Positions 8,331-17,566 are shown, counted from the first letter of the stretch. The stretch: 64,000 nucleotides of DNA from Paenibacillus assamensis DSM 18201 (GCF_000422445.1 NZ_AULU01000010.1:1-64000), one strand, 5' to 3'. Notes: generated by a model not told the origin, from the letters alone. Numbers and translations: made by a program.

Positions 8331-8943
8331 TGATCATGAAATGGTTCGGATTGGATTGGCCGCTGTATTAAGTACAGAAGACGGGATTGAGGTAGTTGGC
8401 GAAGCGGGAAACGGGATGGATGGTATACGCTTAGCACAAGAATATAAGCCAGATGTCGTACTCATGGATTTAGTTATGGATGGTATGGATGGTATTGAGA
8501 CGACACGCAAACTGCTGCAGTTATATCCTGACTGTAAAGTAATTGTGCTTACTAGTTATCTGGATGATGAGAAGATGTATCCTGTAATTGAAGCAGGGGC
8601 ATTCAGCTACTTGCTAAAGACCTCTCGTGCAAATGAGGTTGCGGATGCCATCCGAGCGGCAGCACGTGGTCAGTCTGTACTTGAATCGCAAGTGGCCTCC
8701 AAGATGATGAATCGTTTCCGTCAGCCTAAGCAAGCGCAAGCTGCTCATGAGCAACTGACCGATCGTGAAATGGAAGTGATGCGATTGCTTGCACAAGGCA
8801 AGTCGAATCAAGATATTGCTGACGAGCTCTTTATAGGCGTAAAGACGGTTAAGTTCCATGTTACGAACATATTAGCTAAGTTGGAAGTTGAGGATCGTAC
8901 GCAAGCTGCGATTTATGCCTATAAGAATGGATTAGCTGAATAA
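8272..8943 (+). CDS. liaR: Response regulator LiaR (NarL/FixJ family)
   Basis: 223 residues. An N-terminal receiver domain has the phosphoacceptor in VVLMDLVMDG (Asp66) and the conserved Lys in SYLLKTS. A LuxR-type helix-turn-helix follows (LTDREMEVMRLLAQGKSNQD). The ATG at 8272 lies 11 nt after AAGGAGGA inside liaS and is preferred over an in-frame TTG at 8263, which is too close to that site. The candidate target is the GACTTGAGTC box before the operon, which would make the operon autoregulated. Confidence 0.93.
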   Translation: MAMETTDMERTENIRVLLVDDHEMVRIGLAAVLSTEDGIEVVGEAGNGMDGIRLAQEYKPDVVLMDLVMDGMDGIETTRKLLQLYPDCKVIVLTSYLDDEKMYPVIEAGAFSYLLKTSRANEVADAIRAAARGQSVLESQVASKMMNRFRQPKQAQAAHEQLTDREMEVMRLLAQGKSNQDIADELFIGVKTVKFHVTNILAKLEVEDRTQAAIYAYKNGLAE

Positions 8944-8953
8944 TGACAGAATG

Positions 8954-8992
8954 AACAGCCCGACGACATTATGCCGTCGGGCTGTTGTATTG
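8954..8992. terminator. Terminator of the Lia/Psp operon
   Basis: A 12-bp stem, AACAGCCCGACG against CGTCGGGCTGTT, is followed by a T-rich tail. Its symmetry allows use from both strands; the minus-strand gene at 9036 ends just beyond it. Confidence 0.85.
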
Positions 8993-9035
8993 TTGTAACT
9001 ACCATTGACGGCTGAATGTACGTATTGCAGGGTCA

Positions 9036-9506
9036 TTATAAGAGCAGAAGAAACAGGAACGCAATGGCAGCCAAATCAAATCCAAATGCTCCACTATATG
9101 GAGGATAGGGATAAGGTGGAGGGAAGCCGCCAGGCACTGGTCCTGGGTAACTATTAGGATATGGTTCTCCATATGGATTTCCGTTATAGGGATGACTAAT
9201 TTCGTAGTCGAAATTAGGATTAAAGTCAGAGTCTGATGCTGATTTCCCTTTTGTTCCTTTCTTTTTTCGTGCTGAGTTTGTATTCTTTTTCTTTTTATAT
9301 TCGGATTTAGTAGGATGCTGGTTGTCCGTTAGGATCGGGATATTGCTGTGAGATTGAGCATGATACGGATTTTCGTTTAAGATCAGTTTACCGTCATTGC
9401 AAGAGCTAAGTCGTCCTATATAATGTCTACCATCATTTGTAACGACGCAAATGGGCCGTCCATAATACTTTTTGATTTCATTTTCATCTACCTGAATAGG
9501 TAACAT
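9036..9506 (-). CDS. Hypothetical protein with Sm-like start and hydrophobic tail
   Basis: 156 residues in three parts. The N-terminal segment (about 1-45, with YYGRPICVVTNDGRHYIGRL) looks like a short strand-rich Sm/YlzA-like fold. The middle is low-complexity, with a Lys-rich patch (about 70-90) and a Pro/Tyr/Gly/Asn-rich stretch. The extreme C-terminus is a hydrophobic tail (AAIAFLFLLLL). The RBS AAAGGAGGAAC is strong. The Tyr/Pro/Gly composition and tail resemble small spore-coat or morphogenesis proteins, but I do not recognise the family. It is divergent from the YwmB-like gene. Confidence 0.7.
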   Translation of the reverse strand: MLPIQVDENEIKKYYGRPICVVTNDGRHYIGRLSSCNDGKLILNENPYHAQSHSNIPILTDNQHPTKSEYKKKKNTNSARKKKGTKGKSASDSDFNPNFDYEISHPYNGNPYGEPYPNSYPGPVPGGFPPPYPYPPYSGAFGFDLAAIAFLFLLLL

Positions 9507-9621
9507 GCAAAGTTCCTCCTTTCAAAATACAGTGCTGAGGTAGTTTATTCGTTCATAGTCAGATGTGTATAGACGATTACCTAGATAAACATTTCTAAGT
9601 AACAAGGAGGAGAGAGGCAAA

Positions 9622-10425
9622 GTGAGCAAGCGAAAAAGTTGGAATTTAGGCGTAAGTGGTGGCGTTATTGTGCTATTAGTCGCGATTATGATCATACTTG
9701 GAATTAAAGATGGAGTACTGTTTGGAAATGAAACAAGACAAATCGTGTCAAACGAAGCAGGGCATGCGTTGCAACTGTCTGTTACAGAGCGAGTCAACAA
9801 ATTGTGGGATCTTGCGCAGCATAGTGACGGGTCTAATTATGAAACGAAGCTCATTATGCAGGGCAGTTATTTGATTCCTGCTGAGGATTGGAAACAGGAA
9901 GCGTTGAAATGGAAAGAGAGTATACATGTTGCAACACCATTCGTTGCTAGAGAAGAACGAGGACAAGAGGTGTTGCGTGCTAATGACCAAGGTTCAAATT
10001 GGAAGCGGGAAATACTTGTATTTGCAGAACAAGATGGAAGGCTTTACTTTACTATTCACTTAACTGGGGTGGAACTGAAAGGTAAGGAGTATATTGTCGA
10101 TGAAGGGGAGAACTTGCTTAAGGCGCTTCAAGCCAATAATCTCTCTGTGTTGTGGAATAGTGAAATTCGTACGAAAGCTGTAGGAACACTAGATTCTATA
10201 TGGGGGCAAATGCATCGAAAGATGCAGCTGTTAGGGCATGCTAAAGCTATAGATCATTATGAAGATAATCGTACTCGCAGTGTATCGTATGAGACGGATT
10301 ATATGGGGGAAGGTATTAAGATGAAGTCCGGTGTCGCTAATTTGCAAATGGCTGTACATGAGCTGGCAGGGGAAGGGATAGCGAGACTTACATTAGGAGC
10401 TCCATTAATTGCTGGTGAATATTAA
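9622..10425 (+). CDS. YwmB-like protein
   Basis: 267 residues. An N-terminal basic stretch and one membrane segment (GGVIVLLVAIMIILGI, about 11-29) precede an extracytoplasmic alpha/beta domain of the size and layout of the YwmB family (TATA-box-binding-protein-like fold, DUF1779). The GTG at 9622 follows AAGGAGG at good spacing. YwmB has no firmly established role; in Bacillus it lies near murAA and spoIID, whereas here it sits between an unrelated small gene and zwf. The family call is by general resemblance and length, without strong motifs. Confidence 0.6.
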   Translation: MSKRKSWNLGVSGGVIVLLVAIMIILGIKDGVLFGNETRQIVSNEAGHALQLSVTERVNKLWDLAQHSDGSNYETKLIMQGSYLIPAEDWKQEALKWKESIHVATPFVAREERGQEVLRANDQGSNWKREILVFAEQDGRLYFTIHLTGVELKGKEYIVDEGENLLKALQANNLSVLWNSEIRTKAVGTLDSIWGQMHRKMQLLGHAKAIDHYEDNRTRSVSYETDYMGEGIKMKSGVANLQMAVHELAGEGIARLTLGAPLIAGEY

Positions 10426-10547
10426 AGTGAATTATTAAAGTAGATATACTAGGAAATATGGAATAGATGAATGTTATATGCTAAAATGGCATCACATTCG
10501 AATTTAACAGAAGGTTTACATACACGAGTGTTAAGGAATGGAGAGAG

Positions 10548-12089
10548 ATGACAGAGATGAACAATCAAGAGACCATGCTGGCTGAAGGTGCGATATTTTA
10601 TATTTTCGGCGCTACAGGTGATTTGGCCCGCCGGAAGCTGTTCCCTGCCATTTACAGCTTGTACCGTGAGGACAAGCTTGGGAAGAACTTTGCTGTTGTT
10701 GGTTTAGCTCGCCGTCCTCGTACGCAAGAGCAATTCCGTGAGGATGTACGTGCAGCAATTGATGAGTTTTGTCGCTATGATGTGCAGCAGGATGAAGATT
10801 GGAATGAGTTTGCGAAGCATTTCGAATATAAGCCACTCGACATTAACAACGTTGATGGTTTCCGTGAATTGCAGCAGCAATCCCAACAGCTGGAGCATGA
10901 ATTCCATATCCCTGGCAATCGTCTGTTCTACTTAGCATTGGCACCAGAGCTGTTTGGTGCAGTGTCATACAATTTACGTGACGGTGGCTTGTTGGATACG
11001 AAAGGCTGGTCACGACTAGTGATTGAAAAGCCGTTTGGATATGATCTGGAATCTGCTAAGCAATTAAATGAAGAGCTTCGTTCTGTGTTCAATGAAGATC
11101 AGATTTATCGTATTGATCACTATCTAGGCAAAGAGATGGTTCAAAATATTGAAGTAATTCGTTTTGCAAATGCGTTCTTTGAGCCATTATGGAACAACAA
11201 GCATATTGCGAATGTTCAAATTTCGTTATCCGAAACGGTTGGTGTCGAAGAGCGTGGAGGATATTACGATCAAGCGGGAGCATTGCGCGATATGGCTCAG
11301 AACCATATGCTTCAGATGCTCACGATGATTGCGATGGAGCCGCCAAGCCGCTTGCATCCTGAAGATATTCGGGATGAAAAGGTGAAAGTTCTACGATCCT
11401 TGCGAACTTATGAATCCGATGAAGAAGTTATTGGAAATGTTGTCCGTGGACAATATTCCGCTGGCTCACTCAATGGTAAAGCATTGCCCGGTTATCGTGA
11501 AGAAGACAAGGTAAATCCTGAGTCTACAACGGAAACGTATTTGGGTGCGCGCGTCTATGTAGATAATTTTCGCTGGGCAGGAGTGCCGTTCTATATCCGT
11601 ACAGGCAAGCGATTGCCAGTAAAGACAACGGAAGTTGTTGTAGAATTCAAGAGCATTCCGTCCAGAGTGTACTTGAGCTCTAAGCATAATTTAGAGCCTA
11701 ACTTGCTCGTTATTCGCGTTAATCCGATGGAAGGCATTTACGTTCGCATCAACGGGAAGAAGCCAGGATCAGAAGGTGGCGTTCAGCCGCTTGCGATGGA
11801 CTTCTGTCAGAGCAGCATCGTTGGTATCAATACGCCAGAGGCTTATGAGCGTCTTATCTTTGATGCAGCACGTGGTGATTCCACGTACTTCACTCGTTGG
11901 GATGAAGTATCTGAAGCATGGGCATTTGTAGATCGAATTGCTCAAGCTTGGAAGCAGACGAGTGAGGATCTTCACTTCTATCCTGCTGGTTCTTGGGGAC
12001 CGGAACGTGCTAATGAGTTGTTAGCAGAAGATGGCTTCCATTGGTGGCCAGTAAATGGACAAGACGAAGACACGGTTGTGTGGAAGTAA
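10548..12089 (+). CDS. zwf: Glucose-6-phosphate 1-dehydrogenase
   Basis: 513 residues, full length. The N-terminal Rossmann motif FGATGDLARRK binds NADP, and the active-site block RIDHYLGKEMVQN carries the catalytic histidine and the substrate lysine. It converts glucose 6-phosphate to 6-phosphogluconolactone and is the NADPH-generating entry to the pentose phosphate pathway. The RBS is a weak GGAG-type site before the ATG. It is followed 28 nt later by a cyclase-family hydrolase gene, so the two are probably co-transcribed up to the terminator at 12761. Confidence 0.97.
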   Translation: MTEMNNQETMLAEGAIFYIFGATGDLARRKLFPAIYSLYREDKLGKNFAVVGLARRPRTQEQFREDVRAAIDEFCRYDVQQDEDWNEFAKHFEYKPLDINNVDGFRELQQQSQQLEHEFHIPGNRLFYLALAPELFGAVSYNLRDGGLLDTKGWSRLVIEKPFGYDLESAKQLNEELRSVFNEDQIYRIDHYLGKEMVQNIEVIRFANAFFEPLWNNKHIANVQISLSETVGVEERGGYYDQAGALRDMAQNHMLQMLTMIAMEPPSRLHPEDIRDEKVKVLRSLRTYESDEEVIGNVVRGQYSAGSLNGKALPGYREEDKVNPESTTETYLGARVYVDNFRWAGVPFYIRTGKRLPVKTTEVVVEFKSIPSRVYLSSKHNLEPNLLVIRVNPMEGIYVRINGKKPGSEGGVQPLAMDFCQSSIVGINTPEAYERLIFDAARGDSTYFTRWDEVSEAWAFVDRIAQAWKQTSEDLHFYPAGSWGPERANELLAEDGFHWWPVNGQDEDTVVWK

Positions 12090-12117
12090 GCCTATCAGCC
12101 AAGGGAGGTAACAAACG

Positions 12118-12741
12118 TTGTTTAAAATTTACGATATTTCTATGACAATAGATGAAAACGTACAAGTATACAAAAACAAAGAAGAGAAGAAGCCGATTAT
12201 TCGTAATGTGCAAAACTTCTCGAATGCAAAAGCTTACGAGTCCCGTATTGATATTGACGTGCACTGTGGTACACATGTCGATGCACCTCTTCATATGATT
12301 GAGAACGGTGAGACGATTGAAACGATCGGCTTGGACAAGCTGGTTGGAAATGCGCGTGTTGTTGATTTGACACACGTAGAAGGCGGTATTGGCCGTGCAG
12401 ATTTGGAGCCATTTGGGCTTCAGCGTGGTGACTGGGTGCTGCTGAAAACTCGTAACTCTTTGTCGGAAGAGTTTGATTTTGAGTTCGTCTATCTTGCAGA
12501 AGATGGTGCTCAATATTTGATTGAGTTGGGTGTAACAGGCGTAGGCACAGATGGTCTTGGTATCGAACGTGCACAGCCAGAATATACGACTCATCGTCCA
12601 TTGTTCAACAACAACGTAATTATCGTTGAAGGTTTGCGCCTCAAAGAAGTAGAGCAAGGCACTTACTTCATGGTCATTGCACCGTTGAAGCTAACAGGCA
12701 TTGAAGCTGCTCCAGCACGAGCGCTCTTGATCGGTAAATAA
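12118..12741 (+). CDS. Cyclase family protein (kynurenine formamidase-like)
   Basis: 207 residues with the metal-binding signature HCGTHVDAPLH (residues 49-59) of the cyclase/KynB superfamily, metal-dependent hydrolases that include arylformamidases. The TTG start at 12118 is preceded by AAGGGAGGT at good spacing and no ATG is better placed. No kynurenine pathway genes are nearby, so the substrate is unknown. It is probably co-transcribed with zwf and ends at a strong terminator. Confidence 0.85.
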   Translation: MFKIYDISMTIDENVQVYKNKEEKKPIIRNVQNFSNAKAYESRIDIDVHCGTHVDAPLHMIENGETIETIGLDKLVGNARVVDLTHVEGGIGRADLEPFGLQRGDWVLLKTRNSLSEEFDFEFVYLAEDGAQYLIELGVTGVGTDGLGIERAQPEYTTHRPLFNNNVIIVEGLRLKEVEQGTYFMVIAPLKLTGIEAAPARALLIGK

Positions 12742-12760
12742 GTATGATAAAAGGTTTCGC

Positions 12761-12789
12761 CCCCTGTGATTTTTCGCAGGGGTTTTTTT
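12761..12789 (+). terminator. Terminator after zwf and cyclase gene
   Basis: CCCCTG pairs with CAGGGG across a ten-base loop and is followed by seven T residues. Confidence 0.9.
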
Positions 12790-12847
12790 GCGTATCCTTG
12801 CAAGGGAGTTACAGATCGTTCATAAAGTTTGATGTGAATTCGTTCGA

Positions 12848-14200
12848 TTACTTGTTCGCCAAAATATCAACGGCAAGTTTCGCAGCGTCTCTACCTGCTC
12901 CACAGATGAGAGCGGAGCTTCTTGCTTGCTGCCATGGCATGCCGATTACAAATAGTCCGGGAATCTGGGTATGATGGCCACGGTACTGTATTTGACTTTG
13001 TGAATTGCATAAATTAGGTAGCTGGAGCCAATCATTATCTTGCTTGAATCCAGTTGCCCATATAATTGAAGTAGGGGACATGGTAGAGCTGTCTGCGAAT
13101 ACGACGGAGCTGGAAGCATTGTCCCAAGCTTCTGCTGCTCTCATCAATTGAATGTTTCCAGCACCCAGTGCTTCTTTTAATTCATAGCCGAATAGGGGAT
13201 CCCCTTGTTTGCGCAGGAAACGAGCCCGCCAACTATCTGTAGGGGCATGTAAAAAACCAAGTGTATCCATCCATTCGAATGTACTTCGCCCGAGTGTTCG
13301 AAGCGGTAGATGGCGTATGGGGGAACGTACGGAAAAGCTTACTTGATGCGTACGTGACAGCTCAACAGCGATCTGTGCCCCTGAATTGCCTCCGCCGACA
13401 ACAAGCACACTGCCGGTGGGCAGTTGATCAGGCCGCAAATAGGAGTTGGAGTGGATTTGCACAATGGACGGATTAATATGGTGAGCCCATTCGGGAATGA
13501 AAGGCGCAGAAAATGCCCCATGTGCCAGTACGAGTTGTTTGCAGCACAGCGGCTTATCGAATCCATGAATCATGAGATGGAATTTACCAACAATGCATGG
13601 AAGAGCGGTTTGTAGCTGTGCGGACAGTTCATGTAACGGTTCTTGTTGTGGCTGAAGGTTATGTGTGCTCGTTGTATGATTTTGATTCATAAGTTGTACA
13701 GACGTTACACCGCAGTTTCCTACAATCGGTAGCTCATAATGATCCGCATAGCGCTTCATGTAATCGGCCATTTCATCTTTGTTGGGGAATCCTTCTGGAT
13801 CACCTGACAGTGGAAGGCCAGGAAGCTGGCTGTATTTGCGAGGTGTATATAACTGCAAGGAATCATAGCGGCTGCGCCAGCTATCTCCTACTTGTGCGTG
13901 TCGATCCAAGATGAGCATGGACATTGCTGATTTCATTTCTTTCATTCGTGCACCGAGAGCTAATCCTGCCTGCCCTGCACCAATAATGACAAGGTCAAGA
14001 GTATCATGAGCAGCTGTATAGTTATGGATAACTTCGTGATTAAATGAGAACATAGTTAGGTTAGGGGACAGGCTTGTTCCTGAACATGCATTACTTTTGG
14101 ATAAGGCAGGCACATTAGTAATACTTGAACGTGATGACTGTGAAGACTTCGTTGATTGCGCCGATAATTGGACTACAGTTGTATTCGTTACTTGTGTCAT
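12848..14200 (-). CDS. CzcO-like flavin-dependent monooxygenase/oxidoreductase
   Basis: 450 residues. A first dinucleotide-binding motif, VIIGAGQAGLALGARM, begins near residue 71, and a second, VLVVGGGNSGAQIAVEL, binds NAD(P)H. Later comes an ATG-type strand, SIIWATGFK. This is the layout of the CzcO/YhiN and flavin monooxygenase families. The first 65 or so residues are an unusual Ser/Thr/Asn-rich extension with no recognisable targeting signal; a good GGAGG site before the first ATG supports it, although Met50 would give the usual family start. A His/Gln-rich insert (about 172-190) is also atypical. The substrate is unknown. Confidence 0.85.
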   Translation of the reverse strand: MTQVTNTTVVQLSAQSTKSSQSSRSSITNVPALSKSNACSGTSLSPNLTMFSFNHEVIHNYTAAHDTLDLVIIGAGQAGLALGARMKEMKSAMSMLILDRHAQVGDSWRSRYDSLQLYTPRKYSQLPGLPLSGDPEGFPNKDEMADYMKRYADHYELPIVGNCGVTSVQLMNQNHTTSTHNLQPQQEPLHELSAQLQTALPCIVGKFHLMIHGFDKPLCCKQLVLAHGAFSAPFIPEWAHHINPSIVQIHSNSYLRPDQLPTGSVLVVGGGNSGAQIAVELSRTHQVSFSVRSPIRHLPLRTLGRSTFEWMDTLGFLHAPTDSWRARFLRKQGDPLFGYELKEALGAGNIQLMRAAEAWDNASSSVVFADSSTMSPTSIIWATGFKQDNDWLQLPNLCNSQSQIQYRGHHTQIPGLFVIGMPWQQARSSALICGAGRDAAKLAVDILANK

Positions 14201-14365
14201 ATCGAACAGCCTCCATTATAAAATTTCATTGCCGTCATTATAACATTATTAATATTATTTGAATATTAGAAAAGTAAGAAAAAGAATTGGTTGCCCCATT
14301 TATGACGCTTTCTATTTTGTGTTACAATAGGAGATACGTGATTTTGTGATGAGAGGGCTAAAATA

Positions 14366-15952
14366 ATGAGCAAATCCTTAACGGAACAATTAAAGCAAGA
14401 AGTTGAGAAGCGCCGTACGTTCGCTATCATTTCTCACCCGGATGCGGGTAAAACAACATTAACAGAGAAGCTTCTTCTTTTCGGAGGAGCAATTCGCCTT
14501 GCAGGTACAGTTAAGGCGAGAAAAGCAAGCAAGCATGCAACAAGTGACTGGATGGAGATCGAGAAACAGCGTGGTATCTCAGTAACTTCTTCCGTCATGC
14601 AGTTTGACTATAATGGACACCGCATTAATATTTTGGATACGCCTGGTCACCAAGACTTCAGTGAAGATACGTACCGTACATTGACTGCTGCCGACAGCGC
14701 GGTCATGTTGATTGACGTTGCTAAAGGTGTCGAGGCACAGACAATTAAGCTGTTCCAAGTATGTGCGAAGCGTGGCATTCCGATCTTTACGTTTATTAAC
14801 AAGCTAGACCGTGAAGGCCGCAGTCCGTTCGATCTCTTGGAAGAGTTGGAGCAAGTGCTGGGCATTCGTTCAGTGCCGATGAACTGGCCAATTGGTATGG
14901 GCCGTGGCCTGTGTGGGGTCTATGACCGCATGAATAATCAGGTTGAGCTATTCCAAGGCGACGATCATTCCAACATTAAAGTACAGAAGGTTGAAGACTA
15001 CCGTGATCCGCATATTCGCGAGATGGCTGGCGAGTTCTTGCATGACCAACTGTGCGAAGAGTTGGAACTGCTTGATGTAGCAGGCGATGAGTTTGACTAT
15101 GAAAAAGTAAAGCGCGGCGAATTGACGCCTGTATTTTTCGGAAGTGCGATCAACAACTTCGGTTTGCAAACGTTCTTGGAAAACTTCCTTAAACTTGCAC
15201 CATCACCAGCGCCGCGTCAATCCACTAGTGGTGAGGTTGACCCGACGAACGAGAAATTCTCTGGCTATGTGTTCAAGATTCAAGCGAATATGAACCCAGC
15301 GCACCGCGATCGTATTGCATTCTTGCGTATTTGCTCAGGCAAATTCCAACGTGGTATGAGTGTAAGGCATGTCCGTGCTGGTAAAGATATTAAGCTGGCA
15401 CAGCCACAGCAGTTCTTGGCGCAAGATCGTGATATCGTGGATGAGGCATTCCCAGGCGATATTATCGGTTTGTTCGATCCGGGTATTTTCCGTATCGGCG
15501 ATAGCTTGAGCCAAGGTTCTGAGATTGTATTTGATGAGCTGCCAACGTTCTCGCCTGAAATCTTTGCTCGTGTAACGGTGAAAAATGCATTGAAGCACAA
15601 GCAATACCAAAAAGGCGTAGATCAACTGACAGAAGAGGGAACGATTCAAGTGTTCCACAATGCAGGTGTGTTCGATGAGACGATCCTCGGCGTTGTTGGT
15701 CAACTTCAGTTTGAAGTATTTGAGCATCGTATGAAAGCGGAGTATGGGGTAGATGTGCAATTGCAGCGTCTATCATTCCAATTTGCCCGTTGGGTAGTTG
15801 GCCCGCAAATCGATCCATCGAAGTTCCGTATCAATTCACAGCTCGTTAAAGACAAGAAGGATAACTTCGTTGCCTTGTTCGAGAATGAGTATGCAATGCG
15901 TACAGCAATGGAAAAAATGCCAGATGTGAAGTTCCTTGAGACTGCACCGTAA
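14366..15952 (+). CDS. prfC: Peptide chain release factor 3
   Basis: 528 residues. The GTPase motifs are G1 HPDAGKTTLTEK, G3 DTPGHQDF and G4 NKLDR, followed by the elongation-factor-like domains and the RF3-specific C-terminus (FARWVVGPQ). RF3 recycles RF1 and RF2 from the ribosome after peptide release. The gene stands alone between its own promoter region and the terminator at 15988. RF3 is patchily distributed in Bacillales. Confidence 0.97.
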   Translation: MSKSLTEQLKQEVEKRRTFAIISHPDAGKTTLTEKLLLFGGAIRLAGTVKARKASKHATSDWMEIEKQRGISVTSSVMQFDYNGHRINILDTPGHQDFSEDTYRTLTAADSAVMLIDVAKGVEAQTIKLFQVCAKRGIPIFTFINKLDREGRSPFDLLEELEQVLGIRSVPMNWPIGMGRGLCGVYDRMNNQVELFQGDDHSNIKVQKVEDYRDPHIREMAGEFLHDQLCEELELLDVAGDEFDYEKVKRGELTPVFFGSAINNFGLQTFLENFLKLAPSPAPRQSTSGEVDPTNEKFSGYVFKIQANMNPAHRDRIAFLRICSGKFQRGMSVRHVRAGKDIKLAQPQQFLAQDRDIVDEAFPGDIIGLFDPGIFRIGDSLSQGSEIVFDELPTFSPEIFARVTVKNALKHKQYQKGVDQLTEEGTIQVFHNAGVFDETILGVVGQLQFEVFEHRMKAEYGVDVQLQRLSFQFARWVVGPQIDPSKFRINSQLVKDKKDNFVALFENEYAMRTAMEKMPDVKFLETAP

Positions 15953-15987
15953 GGCGTTTAACGGATATAGTAGGTTATTAAAATGAG

Positions 15988-16024
15988 AAGAGCTCTTCAT
16001 CGTCATGGTGAGGAGCTCTTTTTG
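15988..16024 (+). terminator. Terminator of prfC
   Basis: AAGAGCTC pairs with GAGCTCTT around a partly paired interior, followed by five T residues. Confidence 0.9.
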
Positions 16025-16066
16025 TATTTTCGTATATATTCAAATTTACAAGAAATAATTACCTGA

Positions 16067-16142
16067 TTTACATTAACGCTGCGTCAATGTTTACAATATA
16101 GCTAACACGTGTTATCGGAACATTTTGATGGGGTGACGTCAC
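16067..16142 (+). promoter_or_regulatory. MerR-type promoter with three palindromes, upstream copy
   Basis: The -35 TTTACA (16067) and -10 TACAAT (16092) are separated by 19 bp, the overlong spacer typical of MerR-activated promoters. Within the spacer lies the dyad ACATTAACG-CTG-CGTCAATGT (16070-16090, one mismatch). A perfect 12-bp palindrome TAACACGTGTTA follows at 16103-16114. A perfect palindrome GTGACGTCAC (16133-16142) ends one base before the start codon and overlaps the ribosome-binding region. Confidence 0.85.
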
Positions 16143-16143
16143 T

Positions 16144-17424
16144 ATGAAAATACAAGATGTGTCGCGGCAGCTAGCAATGACTACACGTTCGATTCGCTAT
16201 TATGAAGAACGTGGATTGCTAGGGGCCATTTCGAAGGAGGATAATGGCTATCGCATATTCCGGGAGGAGGATGTGGAGCGGTTAAGGTTGATTGGTTGGC
16301 TGCGTGATCTGGGGATGTCTATCGAGGACATACGCGGCTGTTTAGATGAAGTGATGGCTGGAGACATGGCAGCGATGAAAGTTCATATGATGCGGCGACG
16401 TAAAGCATTTGTTGAGGAGATTGTGCAGTTGAAGCTGTTAATTCAACAGATGGATCAGTTGATTCATACATCAGAAAATACAGAAGGGACATGGTTAGCG
16501 ATGAAATTAGAGCAAGCGGCAGAACAAGCAAAGCGGGTTGAGAAAGCTCGGAACTCGTGGGAGGATAAATGGGATTTTGATAGCTTAGCCAAACAGTATG
16601 ACACACAAGTGAAAGATGTTGAGCATAAGCATGCACCGACATGTGAGCACCAAGACCATGTACAAGCAAATGCTCATGATCATGCAGGAGCAAATACGCA
16701 TAATCATAGTCAATCACATGGTTGTGGTCATTCTCATCACCATAGTCATGATCACTCAGAAGGACATGCACATGGTCATAGCCACGCTCATTCCCAAGAA
16801 CATGCACATGGGCAGGGCCATTCCCATAATCATAATCACTCGCATGGGCATTCACATGGTCCTGTAAATTATAACGAAGCTTTGCAGCGAGCAAGCGAAC
16901 TTGCGAATATTAAAGCTGGAGATCGTGGGCTGGACTTAGGTATCGGTACGGGCAATTTAGCTGCCTGTTGTTTATCCAAGGGAGCTATCATGACAGGAGT
17001 TGACCAATCAGAGCAGATGCTGGAGCGCTGTCGGGGAAAATGGCCATCTATTCGATTGTTGTTAGGCAATATGATGGCTTTGCCTGTTGTAAATGAGACG
17101 TTTGACTTTGTAGTTTCGTCGTTTGCGCTTCATCATTTGACTGATGAGCAGCAGCATATTGCATTGCTAGAACTGGATCAAGTTGTTGTGCCTGGAAGCA
17201 GAGTCGTGCTCGTCGATATGATGTTTGCAGATGAGGCGCATCGTCAATCCTATTATGCAGAGGTAAGGCTATCAGGACATGCGGATCAAATTGAGAAGTT
17301 GAGCAAGGTTGATTATCCGGATCGTTCCAAGCTGCTGGCTTGGCTGCGTTCTAATGGATACGAAGCGGATATGGAGCAGTTGGATGCATGGACCTCGATC
17401 GTTTATGCGGTCAAACAGAAATAA
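16144..17424 (+). CDS. MerR regulator-SAM methyltransferase fusion with His-rich linker
   Basis: 426 residues. A MerR helix-turn-helix (1-70; RSIRYYEERGLLG and NGYRIFREEDVERL) is followed by the MerR dimerisation helix (about 75-120). A connector then leads to a histidine-rich stretch at residues 160-240 that holds about 29 His and two Cys in HSH, HGH and HDH units. The C-terminus is a class I methyltransferase of the YrrT/UbiE type (motif I GLDLGIGTGNLA; VDQSEQML; SFALHHLTDE). No metal-binding cysteines typical of MerR/ZntR are visible. The His-rich segment suggests Ni, Zn or Co binding; that is inference. The tandem paralogue downstream lacks this segment. Confidence 0.88.
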   Translation: MKIQDVSRQLAMTTRSIRYYEERGLLGAISKEDNGYRIFREEDVERLRLIGWLRDLGMSIEDIRGCLDEVMAGDMAAMKVHMMRRRKAFVEEIVQLKLLIQQMDQLIHTSENTEGTWLAMKLEQAAEQAKRVEKARNSWEDKWDFDSLAKQYDTQVKDVEHKHAPTCEHQDHVQANAHDHAGANTHNHSQSHGCGHSHHHSHDHSEGHAHGHSHAHSQEHAHGQGHSHNHNHSHGHSHGPVNYNEALQRASELANIKAGDRGLDLGIGTGNLAACCLSKGAIMTGVDQSEQMLERCRGKWPSIRLLLGNMMALPVVNETFDFVVSSFALHHLTDEQQHIALLELDQVVVPGSRVVLVDMMFADEAHRQSYYAEVRLSGHADQIEKLSKVDYPDRSKLLAWLRSNGYEADMEQLDAWTSIVYAVKQK

Positions 17425-17436
17425 CATAGGAATGAC

Positions 17437-17472
17437 AAGACACGATTTGCAAATGGCAGGTCGTGTTTTTTA
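17437..17472 (+). terminator. Terminator between the two MerR-methyltransferase genes
   Basis: ACACGA (17440-17445) pairs with TCGTGT (17461-17466), extended by A/G-T pairs, with a T-rich tail. The stem is short, but its placement between the duplicated units fits. Confidence 0.65.
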
Positions 17473-17566
17473 TTTTGCTCGTGTATAAATTAGGCACAGC
17501 TATTGTGTAAATTTCTTAGGGGATTATGCGTTTTATTTTACCTATGAAAAAAATAGAAATTAATGC

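Noticed and set aside
12010-12657. 215-codon minus-strand frame opposite the zwf end and cyclase gene
   Set aside because: Antisense to two recognised enzymes, with no start signal and no domain.
16619-16894. Frames on both strands within the His-rich linker, and the linker DNA itself as a possible repeat array
   Set aside because: The plus frame in register with MerR and methyltransferase domains explains it fully; the DNA repeats are degenerate CAT/CAC codons, without CRISPR-like spacers.
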